From: Melanocharis versteri
Taxonomy: Eukaryota > Chordata > Aves > Passeriformes > Melanocharitidae
NCBI GenBank assembly: GCA_013397845.1
Contig: VZTG01006405.1
Span: 640,154 to 704,153, forward strand
Direction of reading: 5' to 3'
DNA: 64,000 bases
Position 1 is the first letter of the stretch. Each line of letters opens with the position of its first letter. Shown here piece after piece: positions 13,701 through 27,112 of the stretch. A program made the translations under genes and the position numbers. Below the pieces are notes generated by a model. That model ran no database searches. It was not told where the DNA came from and was given only the letters and a program-made list of their open reading frames with translations.

Positions 13701-16700
13701 CAGAATCATCTGACACAAGGTATCCTTTTTCTCCTTTGGAGAACTGTAAAGAATAAAATGTTCAGAGGGACTTAGTGTAATTTGGTTTCCAACTCTTAGT
13801 GAAATCCTAGGGGTACCAAGTGCCTGTGTGCCCTGGTAGTCCTGGACAATGCAGCCAAAGGCCTGTAGGATCCTCCTTATGCTCCAGAATAGTGTTGCAG
13901 TACAGCTAATGGGATAGATGAAGTTTCTCTAAAATGTGGAGATGCAAAGAGCAATGAATATACAGATTTATGAGATTTAGAAAGGGTGCTAATAACAGTA
14001 GCTACCACAGGTGTTCAGACATTCCACTTTTTTTTCCCTAAGGTGGACCTTTTCAAGCTAGCTCACCAAAAAAACCTCTTTCAGCGAGCACACCGTAAAG
14101 GATATATTTGGATTACAGAGCTCTGCAGTATCAGTGCTTGGCTTCCTTATAGAATTTAAAATACATTTTAACTGATGGTGAAGAATTTCCAGTTGAAGAG
14201 AAGAGATGCTCAATAAAAACATGATTTTACCATCACCCGACACTTCTGCAAGGTCACAAGGGCAGATAAACAACTTCCTGCAGCTGTGGCTACATCTGGC
14301 ACACGACTGAGGCAGAGAGCGTGCTTCACAAAGATAAACATATCAGGTTGTATCTCCATAGTCTCCTACACTTCTGGATAAAGCTTGGGGAACTGAACTT
14401 GGCCCTGCAGTGCCAGCGGTAATTAATATCTGAAACTGCTTTGCCACTAATTAAGCAAAACAGTCCTGCAGTGAGTTTAACCCCCCCACTCCAATAATGT
14501 GTGGTGATTGTGGGTAGCTTGGGGCCATGGTGCTGCCCCCGAAACCCCAGTGGTTTTTCTCACCTGGAGACTGTAGCTTCAGGAGCAGAGAGCTAAAAGA
14601 GAAGAAATGATCTGTGGATTGTGTGTGTTCTGTGGGTGGGTGGTGTGTGAGAGCCAGGTAGCAGATCTGCTCCCAGAATTGTCATGTAAGCAGTTCTTGG
14701 GCTGGGGAATGAGTTCCTCACGGCCTTAGGTTAGGGGATGCTGTTCCCAAGACACATTTTATTAGCCATTTTTTAGTAGGTAGTATCTCTATGGATTGCT
14801 TAAATTCAGCAGGCTTAGTTGATGAGTATTTCTAACACATCGTGACACAGGTGGTTGGCTTTTTCCTTAAAGGCTGTCATGGTGCTTTCGTATGTTGGGT
14901 GGGATAGTTTTTATTTGCTATCTGAGCAAACTAAAATCAATAAATGATTTTCAGCTGATCCCAGGTTGAAACTTTTTGGCATACTCAATGACACAAGCTG
15001 AGTTAGTTTAAACTTGAGTAGTAATAACTAAAAGGAATTAATTAAATTTTGCATGTTTTTTGTATTTGGATAGTGGAATAATGTTGCACAGCTGGAGTGG
15101 ATTTCCCTTGTAGCTCCTTAGGCAAATTCTATGTGGGTGCCTCTGCATGTTTCTGGAGGTAAATCTAGTCCCGAAAAGGTGCCTTCCTCTCTCCCTGGGC
15201 TATCCCAGGAACCCAGTTGTCCACAGAGGGCAATCCAGACCCTCCTCTGAGGTTCGAGAGGAGTAGACCACTGTCCTTGCTGCTGAGGTTGGGCACCTTG
15301 TGGAATAGGGAAAGACATCTGAAAGGGAAGGGCAGGCAGTTCCCAGCATTTTTATTATCTTATGTAACTTTTTATGATATTATATTACATTTTGGTTATT
15401 GGTTAAATGGGGTTACATTGATATGGTCAGCTGGTCGCTTTGCCCATAGCTGGGAGCTGCAACCCTGTGAGCTTGAAGGAGCACCTGAGAAGTACCCCAC
15501 AAGCTCTGTACGAGCAGTCCTCAGGGAGCCTGCATCCCAGGTAATGCCTGCACAAGTCTGTCCATAGCGCACCACAGACGTGGCCCTTGGTGGATGTAAC
15601 ACAGTGGAGGGGCTGGGCAGACATCGAGCTCTTGAGGCAGCCTCTTGCCATCCTCTGATCCAAGGGCCACTCAGCCAGCAGCTGGCAATGGAAGGATCAC
15701 CTATATGTTGTACCAGCCAGATCCCTCAAAGAGGAAAAGCAGAATTCCTCCTCTGCTCTTAGCGTGGCAGTTTGCACCAAGGAATAGTGGTTTGGTGGCA
15801 TAGCTGCCTTCTTACGTGTTGGGAGACACTGCTTCATTGCTTGCTTATGTGTTAGGAGATTGCTGGTCTTGTTGCCTGTATATGTTTATGACATATTCCA
15901 TGAGAAAAATAAAGTTGCTAGGACCTTGGCCCCAAGTTTATCCTATCTGGAACAGCGTAGTTTTTTGTTTGAATTTAATTCAGTTTAGCAAATAAAGAAA
16001 CAAAATGAATGAGTTCTAAAACATCTATTTTACTCACAAAAGCCCAAGTTCCGTAACAAGCTGTGTCAGGTAAGTATTTGTCCACAATTCAACACATCAC
16101 AGGGCAAACTGCAGGAGCTGACAATATACAAACCATTTGATGTTGTGTTTCTACCCTGCTTCCTGGCAGACACCTCTCAGAGATGACAAGGGAGTATCAT
16201 TTTTACATGACGGTGTTTCTACCAAACTGCTGATAGAGCCCTTCACAAGATCACAGAAGGGTCCGTATCATCTGATTAGCATTTAGAGAAGCTGGTCATC
16301 TGGGAGGGAGCCACAGGAGACCACAGACTGCACCCTCAAGGGCTGAGAGAGGAAAGACTCAATCAGTGGTTGATAAGGCTTAGCAATGATAAATCACAAA
16401 CAAAACTCCAGGCTTAGGAATTCACAGCACAATCTGTCATGAATTTCCTTCCCTTTCCTCCCTCCCTCCCCAATATCTGATGAGAATTTGACTTTTAAAA
16501 TGATCTCTGGCAGTACAAGAAACCAAATCAGAGAGAATTGCTAAGACGTTCCTGGCTTTGGTTAATTTTCTCAGCGTTCTATTTTATTTTACTTCTTTAT
16601 GTATCTGTTTCTTTGTGCGTATGTATGTCTCTGGCTATATTTATACAATATTGTAATGTTAAAACGCAAAAATTTCATGTTAACCATTTCATCGATGGAG

Positions 16701-18378
16701 AGGAAAGATGCAAAGCTCTTTAGGTCTCCCTTTGCCTAAGAATGGTATAGATAGGACTTAACAGGGTATTCCCCCTGATTATAGCACTTATAGTCGCACA
16801 TGTACGTTCTCTCTCTCACTTTCAGGGTACAGTGAGCAGGGTAAAAGCAGACCCTTGTTTTGTCTCTGCCTCTGGGCACAGGAGCCTCTCTGTAGGCTGT
16901 GAATCCCCTCCCCAGCACCTTTTCCATGCTGCACCTCACATAAAGGTTGGAGGCAAATGAGTGCTATTAGGCAGCCTTCATATAAACCAGATTCCTCCCC
17001 CTTTTCAGAGAGATGCTGGATGAGCAAAGCCCACAAGAACAATGTCCCTCCCAGCTGCACCTCTGCTGCCCCTCACTTCTCTGACAGGAGCACATGTGGG
17101 TGCAGAAGTGGTGTCAAATAATCTTGTCTAGCCAGTTAAGAAGCTAATTAAGAACCTAAAAAAAGGAAGAAAAATACCGTTAGAAGGGACTGTGGAGAAA
17201 AATCATTTGGAAATTGCACATTCACCGCTGCCTAGTTTGAGGGATGGATGGTAAGAACTGCATTGAGCCTCTTGCAGAACTGCACTTCTGAAAAACATTA
17301 AAATGTTGGCCAGTGGACTTGTGATGAGATCTGTGGGTTTTGATCCAAACCTGTGATCCTGGAATATTTTGGGGCACTGTTGCACGGCTTTACTATGGTA
17401 GCTGATAGGATGAACTGAAAAAAAAGCATGAATGTCCCTTCCAAACTGATGTGAGAAAGAAAACTGTTTCCAGAGGGGAACACCGAGGATCTGTTTTTAT
17501 TTTTTGCCTTATCAAAAATCATTGTATGACTGCCATGCTCTGCTTTTCACATCTGTAACAATTTCTGCTCCATAAGAGCAGTAGGATTCCTCCAAGGGAT
17601 GCCCAACTATGCAGAGATGCTGACACTAGCCTGATGCTGGTGCTAACAGTGTGCACTGCTTACTCTTACTAGACAATAACATGTACCCTGGAGTGTGTTC
17701 AGGCTTTTGATTAAGCTCCCTGGGATTCCAGCTTTGTAGATGAGCCATTGTAAATGCAGAGGCAGAAGAAAGATGCGATCACCTCTGCTCCAAGGGTGGT
17801 ACAAGCACCTCTCCCGGCAGGAAGTGTTCAGATGCCCTTGATGACAATGGGCAAACAGACAGTGTTTTTGTTTATTTTCTCATAAAGTGCTGATGAACAA
17901 ATGAGGCAGAGGCATTAAGAAACTCGTGCTGTGAGAAGAGATTTGAGTTTATCAGCTGCTTCTTGGCAGGCTAAATTTTACATAGAGTGAGAGTATAAGG
18001 CAATCCCTTCCTGAGGTGTGAGACTCTAGAGTTTTATATCATAAATAAGAGGGGAGGAGTGCTTTCCTGAGAGATTTGCTCTTTTCTGAAGTCAAGTTTG
18101 AATAACATCATTTATTTTCTCTGATTTTCTTTGGTGTAATACAATCACGAGACATATCATAACCAGCTAGTCTATAGTTGACAGGTAGTAGAGGATGAGA
18201 GGCAGCACCTATGGATAAAGCACAGCCTGGAAATACTGAGGAAGATCTCCAACTGACAGGCTAAACTCTTCTATTAAACTTCATTCATGTGACAGTCTAA
18301 GCTTTCTGATGAAAGATTGTGTGCAAAACTCGGGCTGGTATCTGCTCTCTCTGAAGGCATCAGAAATGGATTAAAATA

Positions 18379-18511
18379 CAGAATCACAGAGTATTCTGAA
18401 TTGGAAGGGACCACAAGGGTCATGGAGTCCAACTCTTAAATGAATGGCCCATGGGGGGATCACACACAATCATGCCTAACAAAAATAGGCAACTGTGACC
18501 CTGAGTGACCA
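18379..18511 (-). mobile_element. tRNA-Ile/CR1 composite SINE, TguSINE1-like
   Basis: On the + strand the element begins with the inverted CR1 3' end: an AGAATCACAGAGTATTCTG-type start, then TTGGAAGGGACC and GGAGTCCAACTC. It then runs into TGAATGGCCCATGGGGGGAT, which resembles the inverted 3' acceptor and T-arm end of a tRNA-Ile (GGCCCATACGGGGATCGAACC in an intact copy). A tRNA-Ile head fused to a CR1 tail is how I remember TguSINE1, first described from zebra finch. Homology fades beyond about 18,480, so the internal Pol III promoter boxes are mostly unreadable and the far end is approximate. It could instead be a plain CR1 3' end followed by unrelated sequence. Confidence 0.62.
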
Positions 18512-21500
18512 CATAATTCACGTGCAGATCTCCAACCTGCCAACTGGAGAGGGCTGAAGATATCAAACCTTATCGGTATCACACGCAAGTCTCATTTTTC
18601 CTGGTACCCTTACCCAGGACATCTTTATATATTTCAGCAGAGAACTCATAGTACATGGCAGATTTGGAAAACATTATGGAAATTATTTTGTGAAGCAAAG
18701 TGGGATTTTCCCTCCAAAGCATCTATCGACCAGTGGCAATGCCCTCATGATCTCTTGTAAAAAGGTGATGCCATATGGCAGGAAGCCATTTATCTGGCTT
18801 CATTGCTGTAGGGAGTGAAAATTGACAGGACAATGCTATCTGCAGAGCTCATGGAGCTGGGTCAAATCCTGCTTACCTTACTTATGTAAATAGTTCCCTG
18901 CATCTCAATAGCTCTGTGTTGTTACAAACTGTCCTGATTTGCACTTTGCAAACTGAGAGCAGAAATTGCTTCCAAACCTTCCAAATGGAGCTTTTCCCTC
19001 AAACAACAAAAAAAAAGCTTTGTCCTGCCCAACCAAGTCATCCACATGACTGCAGAAACCCAGTAGTGTTTAACAGGGAGTTTTCTTTTGAAGTTTGGTT
19101 GTGTAAGACAGGAGGAAAACCTTCCCTCCCAAGCATAATCCTGTAGTGTAAAATCAGCTTTATATTTATTTATTTTGACATTCAAGCCACTCTTTTAAAT
19201 CCATATGTATAAGGTCTTAGGGATTTAGGTCTTCATCTCTTGGTGATTTGCCTAGTATTTGCCACAGTCCCCTACACAAGGGAAGTATTTTTAAGAAATT
19301 CTGCAGTTTAGGCTTTGCTATTCCTTTATAATGGCTGGAAAGAGAAGGCTAGCGTGGGCAACAGATGTTTTAACAAAATGTTCAGGGTTCAGGAGTGGTT
19401 TTATAGACTACACAATCCAGAACTCAAGCCTCTTGAATTGTTGCCAGCTCTTCCTCTCAGATTCACCTGAAATATTTTAGAGCTGGTGCAGGTCAGGTCT
19501 GAACTTCAGCAAGAGTTGTCCTGTGTTACCCCTAGGGAGACCCTGCCATGCTGCACCTGCCTTTGCCAATAGAAGGTCTGCATGGTGAAGAAGCACTGAA
19601 AACAATAAAGGAGGGTACAATAGTTAGGAAATTTATTCTTGAGCACAGGCTCTGCATGTGCAATAACCTTCCCTGCTGCAGTCCTCCCGTGCAGCTGTGG
19701 CCAAGCCCCTGGGACTGCAGTTTGTAAAGGACAGGGCACGCTATGACTTGATGGGATCACCAGCCTCAGCACTCAGGGGCTTGGTGCTCAGCACCCCAGC
19801 TTTCACCACTGCACTTCCACCAGTTCCCACAGCCAGAAACTGGCTTTCACAGCTGGAAGTGTCTGGATGGATCCCAGTCCTGGCAGTGCCATGATGCCTG
19901 TGTCTCACCCACAAGGGGTCTGCAATCTCTTTCATTGCCTGATACTGCTGGAGCCCAATTCCTTAATTCTCCCTTGCACCAGACAACACTGGGAAGAGTG
20001 AGAGGACTCATGCATAGTCTTGGACTCAGGAACAGAGATGTGAACTAAAAGTTGATTTTTGAAATGTTTTGCTTGGTTAAGTATGCAAGCATTTCTTCTG
20101 AGTAAAATGCAAAATATTATCATAAGATGGAGAAATTCAGATGTGCTCATCTGGAATTAAATGCAATCTTGATTTGTTAATTTTGGCATTTGTAAGCCTG
20201 TGTGAAGCTGGAAGAAAAGCGATTCCTGCAGATCTGTGTATTGGCCTGGCAGAAGACTAAAGAAATCTAAGTAGCATAAAACCTGGGATAGGAATTAGTC
20301 TCCCTAAACCCCACGCTGATCCCACTTTCTTGGACTGGCTACTCTTCCTACTGATGCCAGAAATTATAAGCATAGTGTTAGCAACCCACACCCACACTTT
20401 TAGGCAATAATCAAATTGCTAGAGATCCCCCCCAAACAGAGTCCGTGTCTGCCCCAGTCTGAAGGAGCCCCTCTACACTCAACTGGGATAAGCATCCATC
20501 CACCCACCTGCTGAGCAGCCGTGGCGAACGCGGCCTGCGGCAGCCCTTCGAGGCTGTGTGTCCTTCCTCCAGGCAGGGGTATCCCCTGGGTCATTCTTCC
20601 CCTCCTGGGGCACCCGGGAGAGGCACGAACACCAAACCTGGCCTGAGCAGATCACCCTTTGGGCAGGCATGCTCTCCCCGTGCGGGTGAGAAGTCCAATT
20701 CATGGATGGGATCTGCTTCTGGGGGTTGTCAGAGACACCTTCCTCCTGCCAAGGCCTTTGCAGTGAATTTAAGAGCTTGCTTGCAGAGGACTGTTTCATC
20801 CCCTTCTTCTTCTTATGTACAATTGAAGTAACTATCCACATTTGGAGAACTGAACTCTACCAGCACGTAGGTAAATTAGGCACCTAAACTAGGCAATCAG
20901 TAAGCTAAAACATGAAATTACTCCATCTTTTCCACCAGGTGAGGATGTTCCACAGAGTCCCTTGATCTCTGTGGGTGTCCCCTTTCTCCTGGACTTCCAT
21001 TCTCATCCCTGACAGCATGGCTTTGAGGGAACACCAGAAACAGCCTCAAGCAACTACACCCCTCCATCTCCTATGTACCTATATGAAGAAGGCAGCACAA
21101 GTTTGTTCAACACATTGATTTACCTACAGGAACAAGGCTCAGGATTTCTTTTTTCGGAGGTCAGTTTGTTACTGACATACATTTCCATGTATCCATAAAT
21201 CCAAATCTATCTAAATGCAATAGATATGCACAGCTGAGTCAAGCCTGCAACATACTGGGCTGTGTCCCCTCTGCTATGGTTTTAATTGGTTGCTGTAAAT
21301 ATTTGGAAAGCTTCAGTTCCTGAGTTCCCCAGCTCTCTAACTGCTTGTGTTATAAAAAGGAATCTAAAACAGAAATACAGAATGGTAATAATTGAGGGAG
21401 CCTACTCCTGCTGCTAATATTCTGGCTTAATTAAGTTACTCTGGGGAAAGATTTATCATGGCTTGTTTTTCTAGAAAAAATGCTCTGAATAATGAAGGAA

Positions 21501-22910
21501 AAATGTATTCAAAGGGATGAAATTTCTAAATTATAATTTATGTCATTTTCATTGCGCTTTGTAACTCTTTGAAAAAAGTTCCATTGTTTGGTGTTATCAG
21601 GAATTTCAGTGGGAACTCCCTAGAGAAAGGTGCAGCTGGCTCGCTAAACAGCTTTTCATTTAAAACATTACTGTAGATGGACCCGTACATGAGATAAGAG
21701 GGAGGGGGCAGTGAAGAGGAAACAATAAAATATGCCAAAATGTTCTGAAATTATGGTGCTGAGTTGATATTATTTTTTTCATTTCCCTTTTTTTTTTCCT
21801 CCTGCATTGTCATATGAAGAACATGACTTCGTATTTTCATCAAATGGACAATACAAGTTCAATGTTCTGTGAGGAAGGGAAGTCTTTCTTCCAAACTTTT
21901 CAAAACCTGCGATCTGTCAGTAAAAGCAAATATGTTTATAATAGAGTAATTAGTTGAAATTTTATTTGCTGCAGGGACATGCACTTTGGTAATTCTTTCT
22001 TTCAGGTCCATATCCTGCAGAGCAACAAGAGCTTTCAGATTGGCAGAGGATGTTCATAGTTTCAGGGAAAAACATGATGTACAACTAACAATGCCTCTTC
22101 TGACACTGTGGTGTGTTTTCAATCAGTCCCTCCTTTCTATCACTTTTTCAAAATGACCATTTAACCATAAGCAGTGCATCACTACTGTCCCAAACAAAAC
22201 AGAAGAAAAACATTTCAGCATTTTCTGCTCCATTTTCAGCTCTCGGTCTGACCCTGTAACCATAAAGCTTAAGCCCAGTCCTTACAGGTAACTCCTATTT
22301 TAAGAGCTGATTTGTAATTTTAACCCATCCTGTTTCTTCAAGAGCCTAAATGTTTTATACATTTACTCTGTACAGAGGAGAGGGCATCTTATGCCACCTA
22401 TCTTCAGCTCGATTTTGCCCAAGTCAGATCTTATCTGTGTATTACAGAACTGAAGGAATAAAAATTGCTTGTGTTATAAATTCCGTATTTAATGTATTCT
22501 TCATTGTATTCATATTTTGCACTGAATTCTTCAATTCTTGCTTTCTGTTCAAGACACTCCCACTCTTCCCTCTTGCTGCCTGAAAGATTGAAGCTTATGT
22601 GAATTGATATTGAGGTCAATGTCACTTATGCTGATAACTCAAAGAAAAAAATCCCGTGGATTTTTCAAATTAATGACAGGCTTTGCATAGTTTTGCAGAA
22701 TAAAAAGATGCAAGAAAACTACTTTTTGTATTTCTATGGTGAGAGAAGCATTTCAGGTTTCTCCACCATACTTGCTCCCAGACTTCTAAAAGTAAGAGGA
22801 ATACAGTTTTATTTGCTTGGTAGTACGGGCTATTATTAAAATTACATGTTATTACTTGTTGCAGATGTCAGCCCTTTGAATTGATATTGCCCATGCTGGT
22901 GGTCTGCTTC

Positions 22911-22956
22911 AATAATAGTAATAATAATAATCATTTTCATGATCATGATCATCATC
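22911..22956 (+). repeat. (AAT)n and (ATC)n microsatellites
   Basis: An AATAATAGTAATAATAATAA run is followed after a few bases by alternating ATC/ATG trinucleotides with palindromic TGATCA units. This is a simple repeat and is likely to vary in length between individuals. Confidence 0.85.
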
Positions 22957-25900
22957 TGCTTTCCAGTCTTAAAATGGCGGGGGTTATTTGGAAAACGATC
23001 ACTTTTAACATAAAGAATTAATTTTGAGAAGTGTATTGTTCCTGAAAAAAATCTGCTTGCCTTTTTTTTTTTTAATTAAAAATCTTTTGAAAAGTAGCCA
23101 TGATCTGAAAATTTGATCTAGGTGTTATTACCAAGATCTCAGAAGAGTCTTTTCTTGCTGAACGACCTCTGCTTCAGCTCTTGCCATAGACCACCTCCAC
23201 TCAGCACACGTGTTACCTGACAGCAGCCAGCCAGGGCAGATTGCACTCCCAAGTTTTAGGGAGTAAGACAGCAGCCAGAAGGAGTGGAAAATCTCATTAA
23301 AGCCAAGATTATTTCCCCTTGTCCATGGACTCCATCTTTCAGAATAAGAAAAGGAATTTAACACTGATTTGATATCTCACTACTCACACGGAGTGAGTAG
23401 TGCTTAGGGGTGTCACCAGATCAGACAGCAGGAATTAAAATTTGTTCATCCCAAGATCCTCTGGTAGAAAAGAGAATTTCCTTCCTCAGCTTTGCATTAA
23501 GATGAGTGATCAATGTACAGGTTATGCTATTTCTGATAAAGCAAGTCTTCCCTCCCCAGAGGTTAATGTTCTTGGGGCTTTACTTTTTCATATTGGTAGC
23601 ACTGCTTCCTTCTTAAACTGAAGAAGATAAATGTGAATGGGAAAGTCAAAGATCGTTGGAACATGAAAATTGAAAAAGCATGCTTTTCTTTCTGAAATTG
23701 CCACTTTTGATCTATTTCTCAGGGTTTATTTTTCCCAGCTGTATTTTGAAACAGCCCTCTGGATCAGCAACAGCTTCCTTGGTGTTGCTCCCAAGAAAAA
23801 TCTAGGTACTTCTTTTGCAATTTCTTTGAGTTAAAATCAGTGAGAGAGAGAGAGAAAATGTCAAAAGGGAGGAAGAAAACTGCTATTCAACCAGCACACA
23901 AGCCACACTCTAATAATGGTCAAATAGTAAGGATAAGTCAGAAAAACAGGAAGAGAAACAAATTCACTTTCATTAGGAGAACTGCAGGATTTCACCTGTA
24001 ACACTATCTTCTTTCCTTGTGTTTGTGTAACTAACAGGCTCCATGTGAGCAAACAGCCCAGCTGATACCTCTTGTCGGGTGTTCGCAACAAGGCTCATTC
24101 CCCTAAGCACACATCTTACATGCTAATTGATTCCACCTTCCCAGAACGGCAGGATTTCACGACGCGAGTCCTCGGCGCGTGTCCACGCCGTGCTGTGGGG
24201 ACCTGCAAATAGCGGGGAGGAATTTTTAGAGTGCATCTAATGGCCTTTGCTTGCCATCAAGCTGATAAGTGTAAAAATCACTCTCCAGACAACTTGTGAC
24301 ACTTAATGGTTTTCACACGGTACTTTTGTAACTTAATCATCCCCACATCACCTCCCTGCAGACACAACCTGTGTGTCTGAGCTACAAGGCAGAGCCTCTG
24401 CTCCATGGACCTCAGTGGCTCTATGTTAGCTGAAGGGGTTTGTGGTGCTAGAGGATAATGCTCTGCCCGTATTTGTGTGCTTGCATATTTTGTAAAATGT
24501 TAAATATGAAGAGTGAATGTGATGTAGCACTACAGGAATGAGCAAATCTGCTGTTTAGGATAAAGATGCATCTCAAATGCCTTGAGTTCATGGGGCTTTA
24601 CTTATATTTTTTTACCAGGATTAAGAGAGAGATCCCTCACGTCCTTTTTCTGGTTGAACTTAAATGCCAGTACCCCAGCTCACCTTTACAGGAATCTGCT
24701 TTATGACTTAATTGCAGTAATGCTAAGACAAACTATCTCTGTCTCCATCTGGCAGCAAATACCATACTGAACATGGAGCGTGGAGCTGGGTGTTCAATGG
24801 CCAGGACAGCTCTCTGTGGTGAGACTGCTGGGGATCCAAGCAACACAAGTCGCGTGGGTCCAAAGGAAAAGCTACTTTAGGGGCTGGCAGTACTGACTTT
24901 GGGATCTGTCTAGTTGCCTCTTTAAAATGAAGAAGAGAAGAGTAGATGGAGCACAAGGTCTGGACAGGGGTAACAGCATGACGAGAAAAGAATGCAAATG
25001 TATTGCTGTTTACTTAAAGTTTAATTCTCTAGCTTTATTCTAGCCCCTCTGCAGCTTTTCACTCAAGACATGGCATCACCTATGACACAGGTGGAGCCTG
25101 CTTCCCTGCTCATTAACTCAGAAAATGCAGCCAAGACTCAGCTATAAGTGATACTGCTATTGGCAATGCACTGCTCAAGGTGGTGAACTCAGTGGGGGGA
25201 TTTTCTTTCTGTTTGTTTGTACACTACCTAGCTGAAGGAGGATTTAATCCCTGCTTGGACCCTTTATGCACTATCACATACTAGAAGCAGTGGTTCAATT
25301 GCTTGCTCAGCCCGAACTTGTTCTTACCTGTGCAAATTGTCAGACATTGTTGAGTGTTATTAATTACACCCATTAAGTGTGTATTTAATTAGCATGTGGA
25401 CTTTCTGACAGAACTGCAGCAATGCCAGGGTCAACTACTTTTCTATCCAGCAGTGTATACCTCGCTGGGCACAAAGCTGAGGGGCTGGGTGTTCACCACT
25501 GGCAGCTGTAGGCACATCACCTGTGGTTGCCAGTGTCCCCTACGCCATGTACAGCTGTGTGCCCACCAAGAGTTTGCTTCTGAAATCTCGAGCTTTAGAA
25601 ACAAATCATAACCGCCTTTGTGTGAACAATGCTAGTGGTCCACCAAGAGTCTTCAACGTGTCTCTAGTACGTGAGGATTTTTCTTTCCTCAGCAATTAAT
25701 GATCAACCTGGTTTTCATGACACTTTTCCTTCATAAAGCATTGTTTTTATATTTGTGAACTGGTAGAGTAGGGATCTGCTCTGCTTACAGAAGAGCTTAT
25801 TTTCTTTGCAGCTGGTAATGACTGTTTATTTTGTCATAACAATGGAGATAAGATTCTGTGATCCTGTTCAGCTGTACCATGATCCATGTCTTCTTGGAAA

Positions 25901-26590
25901 GGAAACAGCTAGTTCTTTTCTACGAGTCTCCAAGAATTGTAAGCAGCTTGAGGGTCAAACTTGTGTTGTGATATACGAAAACCAGAGTGTTATGCTAGTG
26001 CAAATAAAAATAACCCCAAAATAGTGATAGAGCACTGATTCAATTATAAAATTGTGTGAAAGATGATGTTTAACCTCTCAGTAAGGTCACTTTGAAGTGG
26101 ATGTGACCTCATCTTTTATATCACCTCCACTGTAGGATTGTTTGAATTTCTAAATGAGGCTACTTATGACTCATCTAAATACAGTGTGTGATTATGTTTT
26201 TACCTCCAAATTTCACATGTTCATAGCTTTTTTGGCCATCTTTCTCTATACTTGACAGATTTTGAAGGGTTTTGAAGGTCTGAAAGAAGTATGTCTAAAG
26301 ATTCCATTTATTCTGCTGTGTCTTTTGTTGCACAAGCAAATATAGTTTTTATTATTCAACACAGCACTGATAAATATTGTACAACAAAGACAAGGAAAAT
26401 CCATCTAAAAGCTATAACCACAAAAACTAGAATGAACATGAGAAATTAAAGCCAAACTAATTTCAGTTCAGAAAAAAACTGGTTTTGGTTTGGGTTTTTT
26501 TTTCTGGAATATCACATCCTAAAGCTCTCTTCTGTTTAAGAGAGGGAGATGTTATGGAAGTTAGTGGGTGTGCTTTTGGTAATTAAATTA

Positions 26591-26630
26591 TTACTAAAAT
26601 ATTACTGAAATTACTAAAATATTACTACTG
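26591..26630 (+). repeat. Tandem duplication, 2 x 20 bp
   Basis: Two adjacent 20-bp units both start TTACTAAAATATTACT and differ only in the last four bases. This is a small local duplication in A+T-rich intergenic DNA. Confidence 0.85.
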
Positions 26631-26899
26631 GAAACTGTAAATTTCATTCTCTAGAAGTTTTTGGCTGGATCAAAAGAAATAGCTGTAAGTAGGTACAGAA
26701 ACATGAGTATATGCTGAACTAACTTTTTTTTTAATTATAAAAGTTATGGCTCTATGCTGCTGACAATGCTGAATTTCCCATTTGAGACCTTTGGAACTGA
26801 TACATTCTTGAGGAGTTAAAGCCTCTTAGTACTCACACAGCACCAAGTGGTTTATTTATATTTAAATCAGTCCTTCTTTGTTAGACTTTGTTCAAACAA

Positions 26900-27112
26900 T
26901 TTTTCACTATGTGGATAACCAGGCACTTGAATAAGTTGTCCAGAAAGGCCATGTAATTTCTGTTCTCAAAGATATTAAAAACTGGACTAGACAAGGCCCT
27001 GAGAACCTGATCTAATTTTTATGTTAGGTCTAATCCAGGGGCTGCTTTGAGCGGGGAGCAAGATGATTTCCAGAGATCCTTTCTAACTTAAATTATTCAA
27101 TGGTTTTGTGCT
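26900..27112 (+). mobile_element. Old CR1 LINE 3' fragment
   Basis: This is a diverged match to the end of the CR1 ORF and its 3' UTR. Recognisable blocks are GTTGTCCAGAAAGGC, then AAAGATATTAAAAACTGGACTAGACAAGG, and a terminal CCAGAGATCCTTTCTAAC followed by an ATTCAATGG-type end. This order (contracted 'aggttgcccagagaggc', 'gatattcaa...ctggac', 'cagaggtccctt') is standard for CR1. The many differences indicate an ancient copy. The 5' limit is approximate. Confidence 0.8.

Larger units (their letters stand above)
1254..18378. other. Intergenic, no gene recognised
   Basis: This is about 17 kb of mostly A+T-rich DNA. Open frames on both strands are short (at most 123 codons) and show no domain, signal peptide, splice-consistent chain or family I recognise. 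Two low-complexity features are listed separately: a 21-bp tandem duplication near 8.76 kb and a pyrimidine tract near 10.63 kb. A modestly GC-rich patch lies at about 3,490-3,730. I cannot assess cross-species conservation by eye, so conserved non-coding elements may be present. Confidence 0.6.
18512..26899. other. Intergenic, no gene recognised
   Basis: This is A+T-rich DNA with only short, unconvincing open frames. It contains a trinucleotide microsatellite near 22.9 kb and a 20-bp tandem duplication near 26.6 kb (both listed separately). A (GA)n run of about 16 bases lies near 23,840. A roughly 70-base patch at 24,145-24,215 is unusually rich in CpG for its surroundings. I recognise no transposon here. 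Confidence 0.6.
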
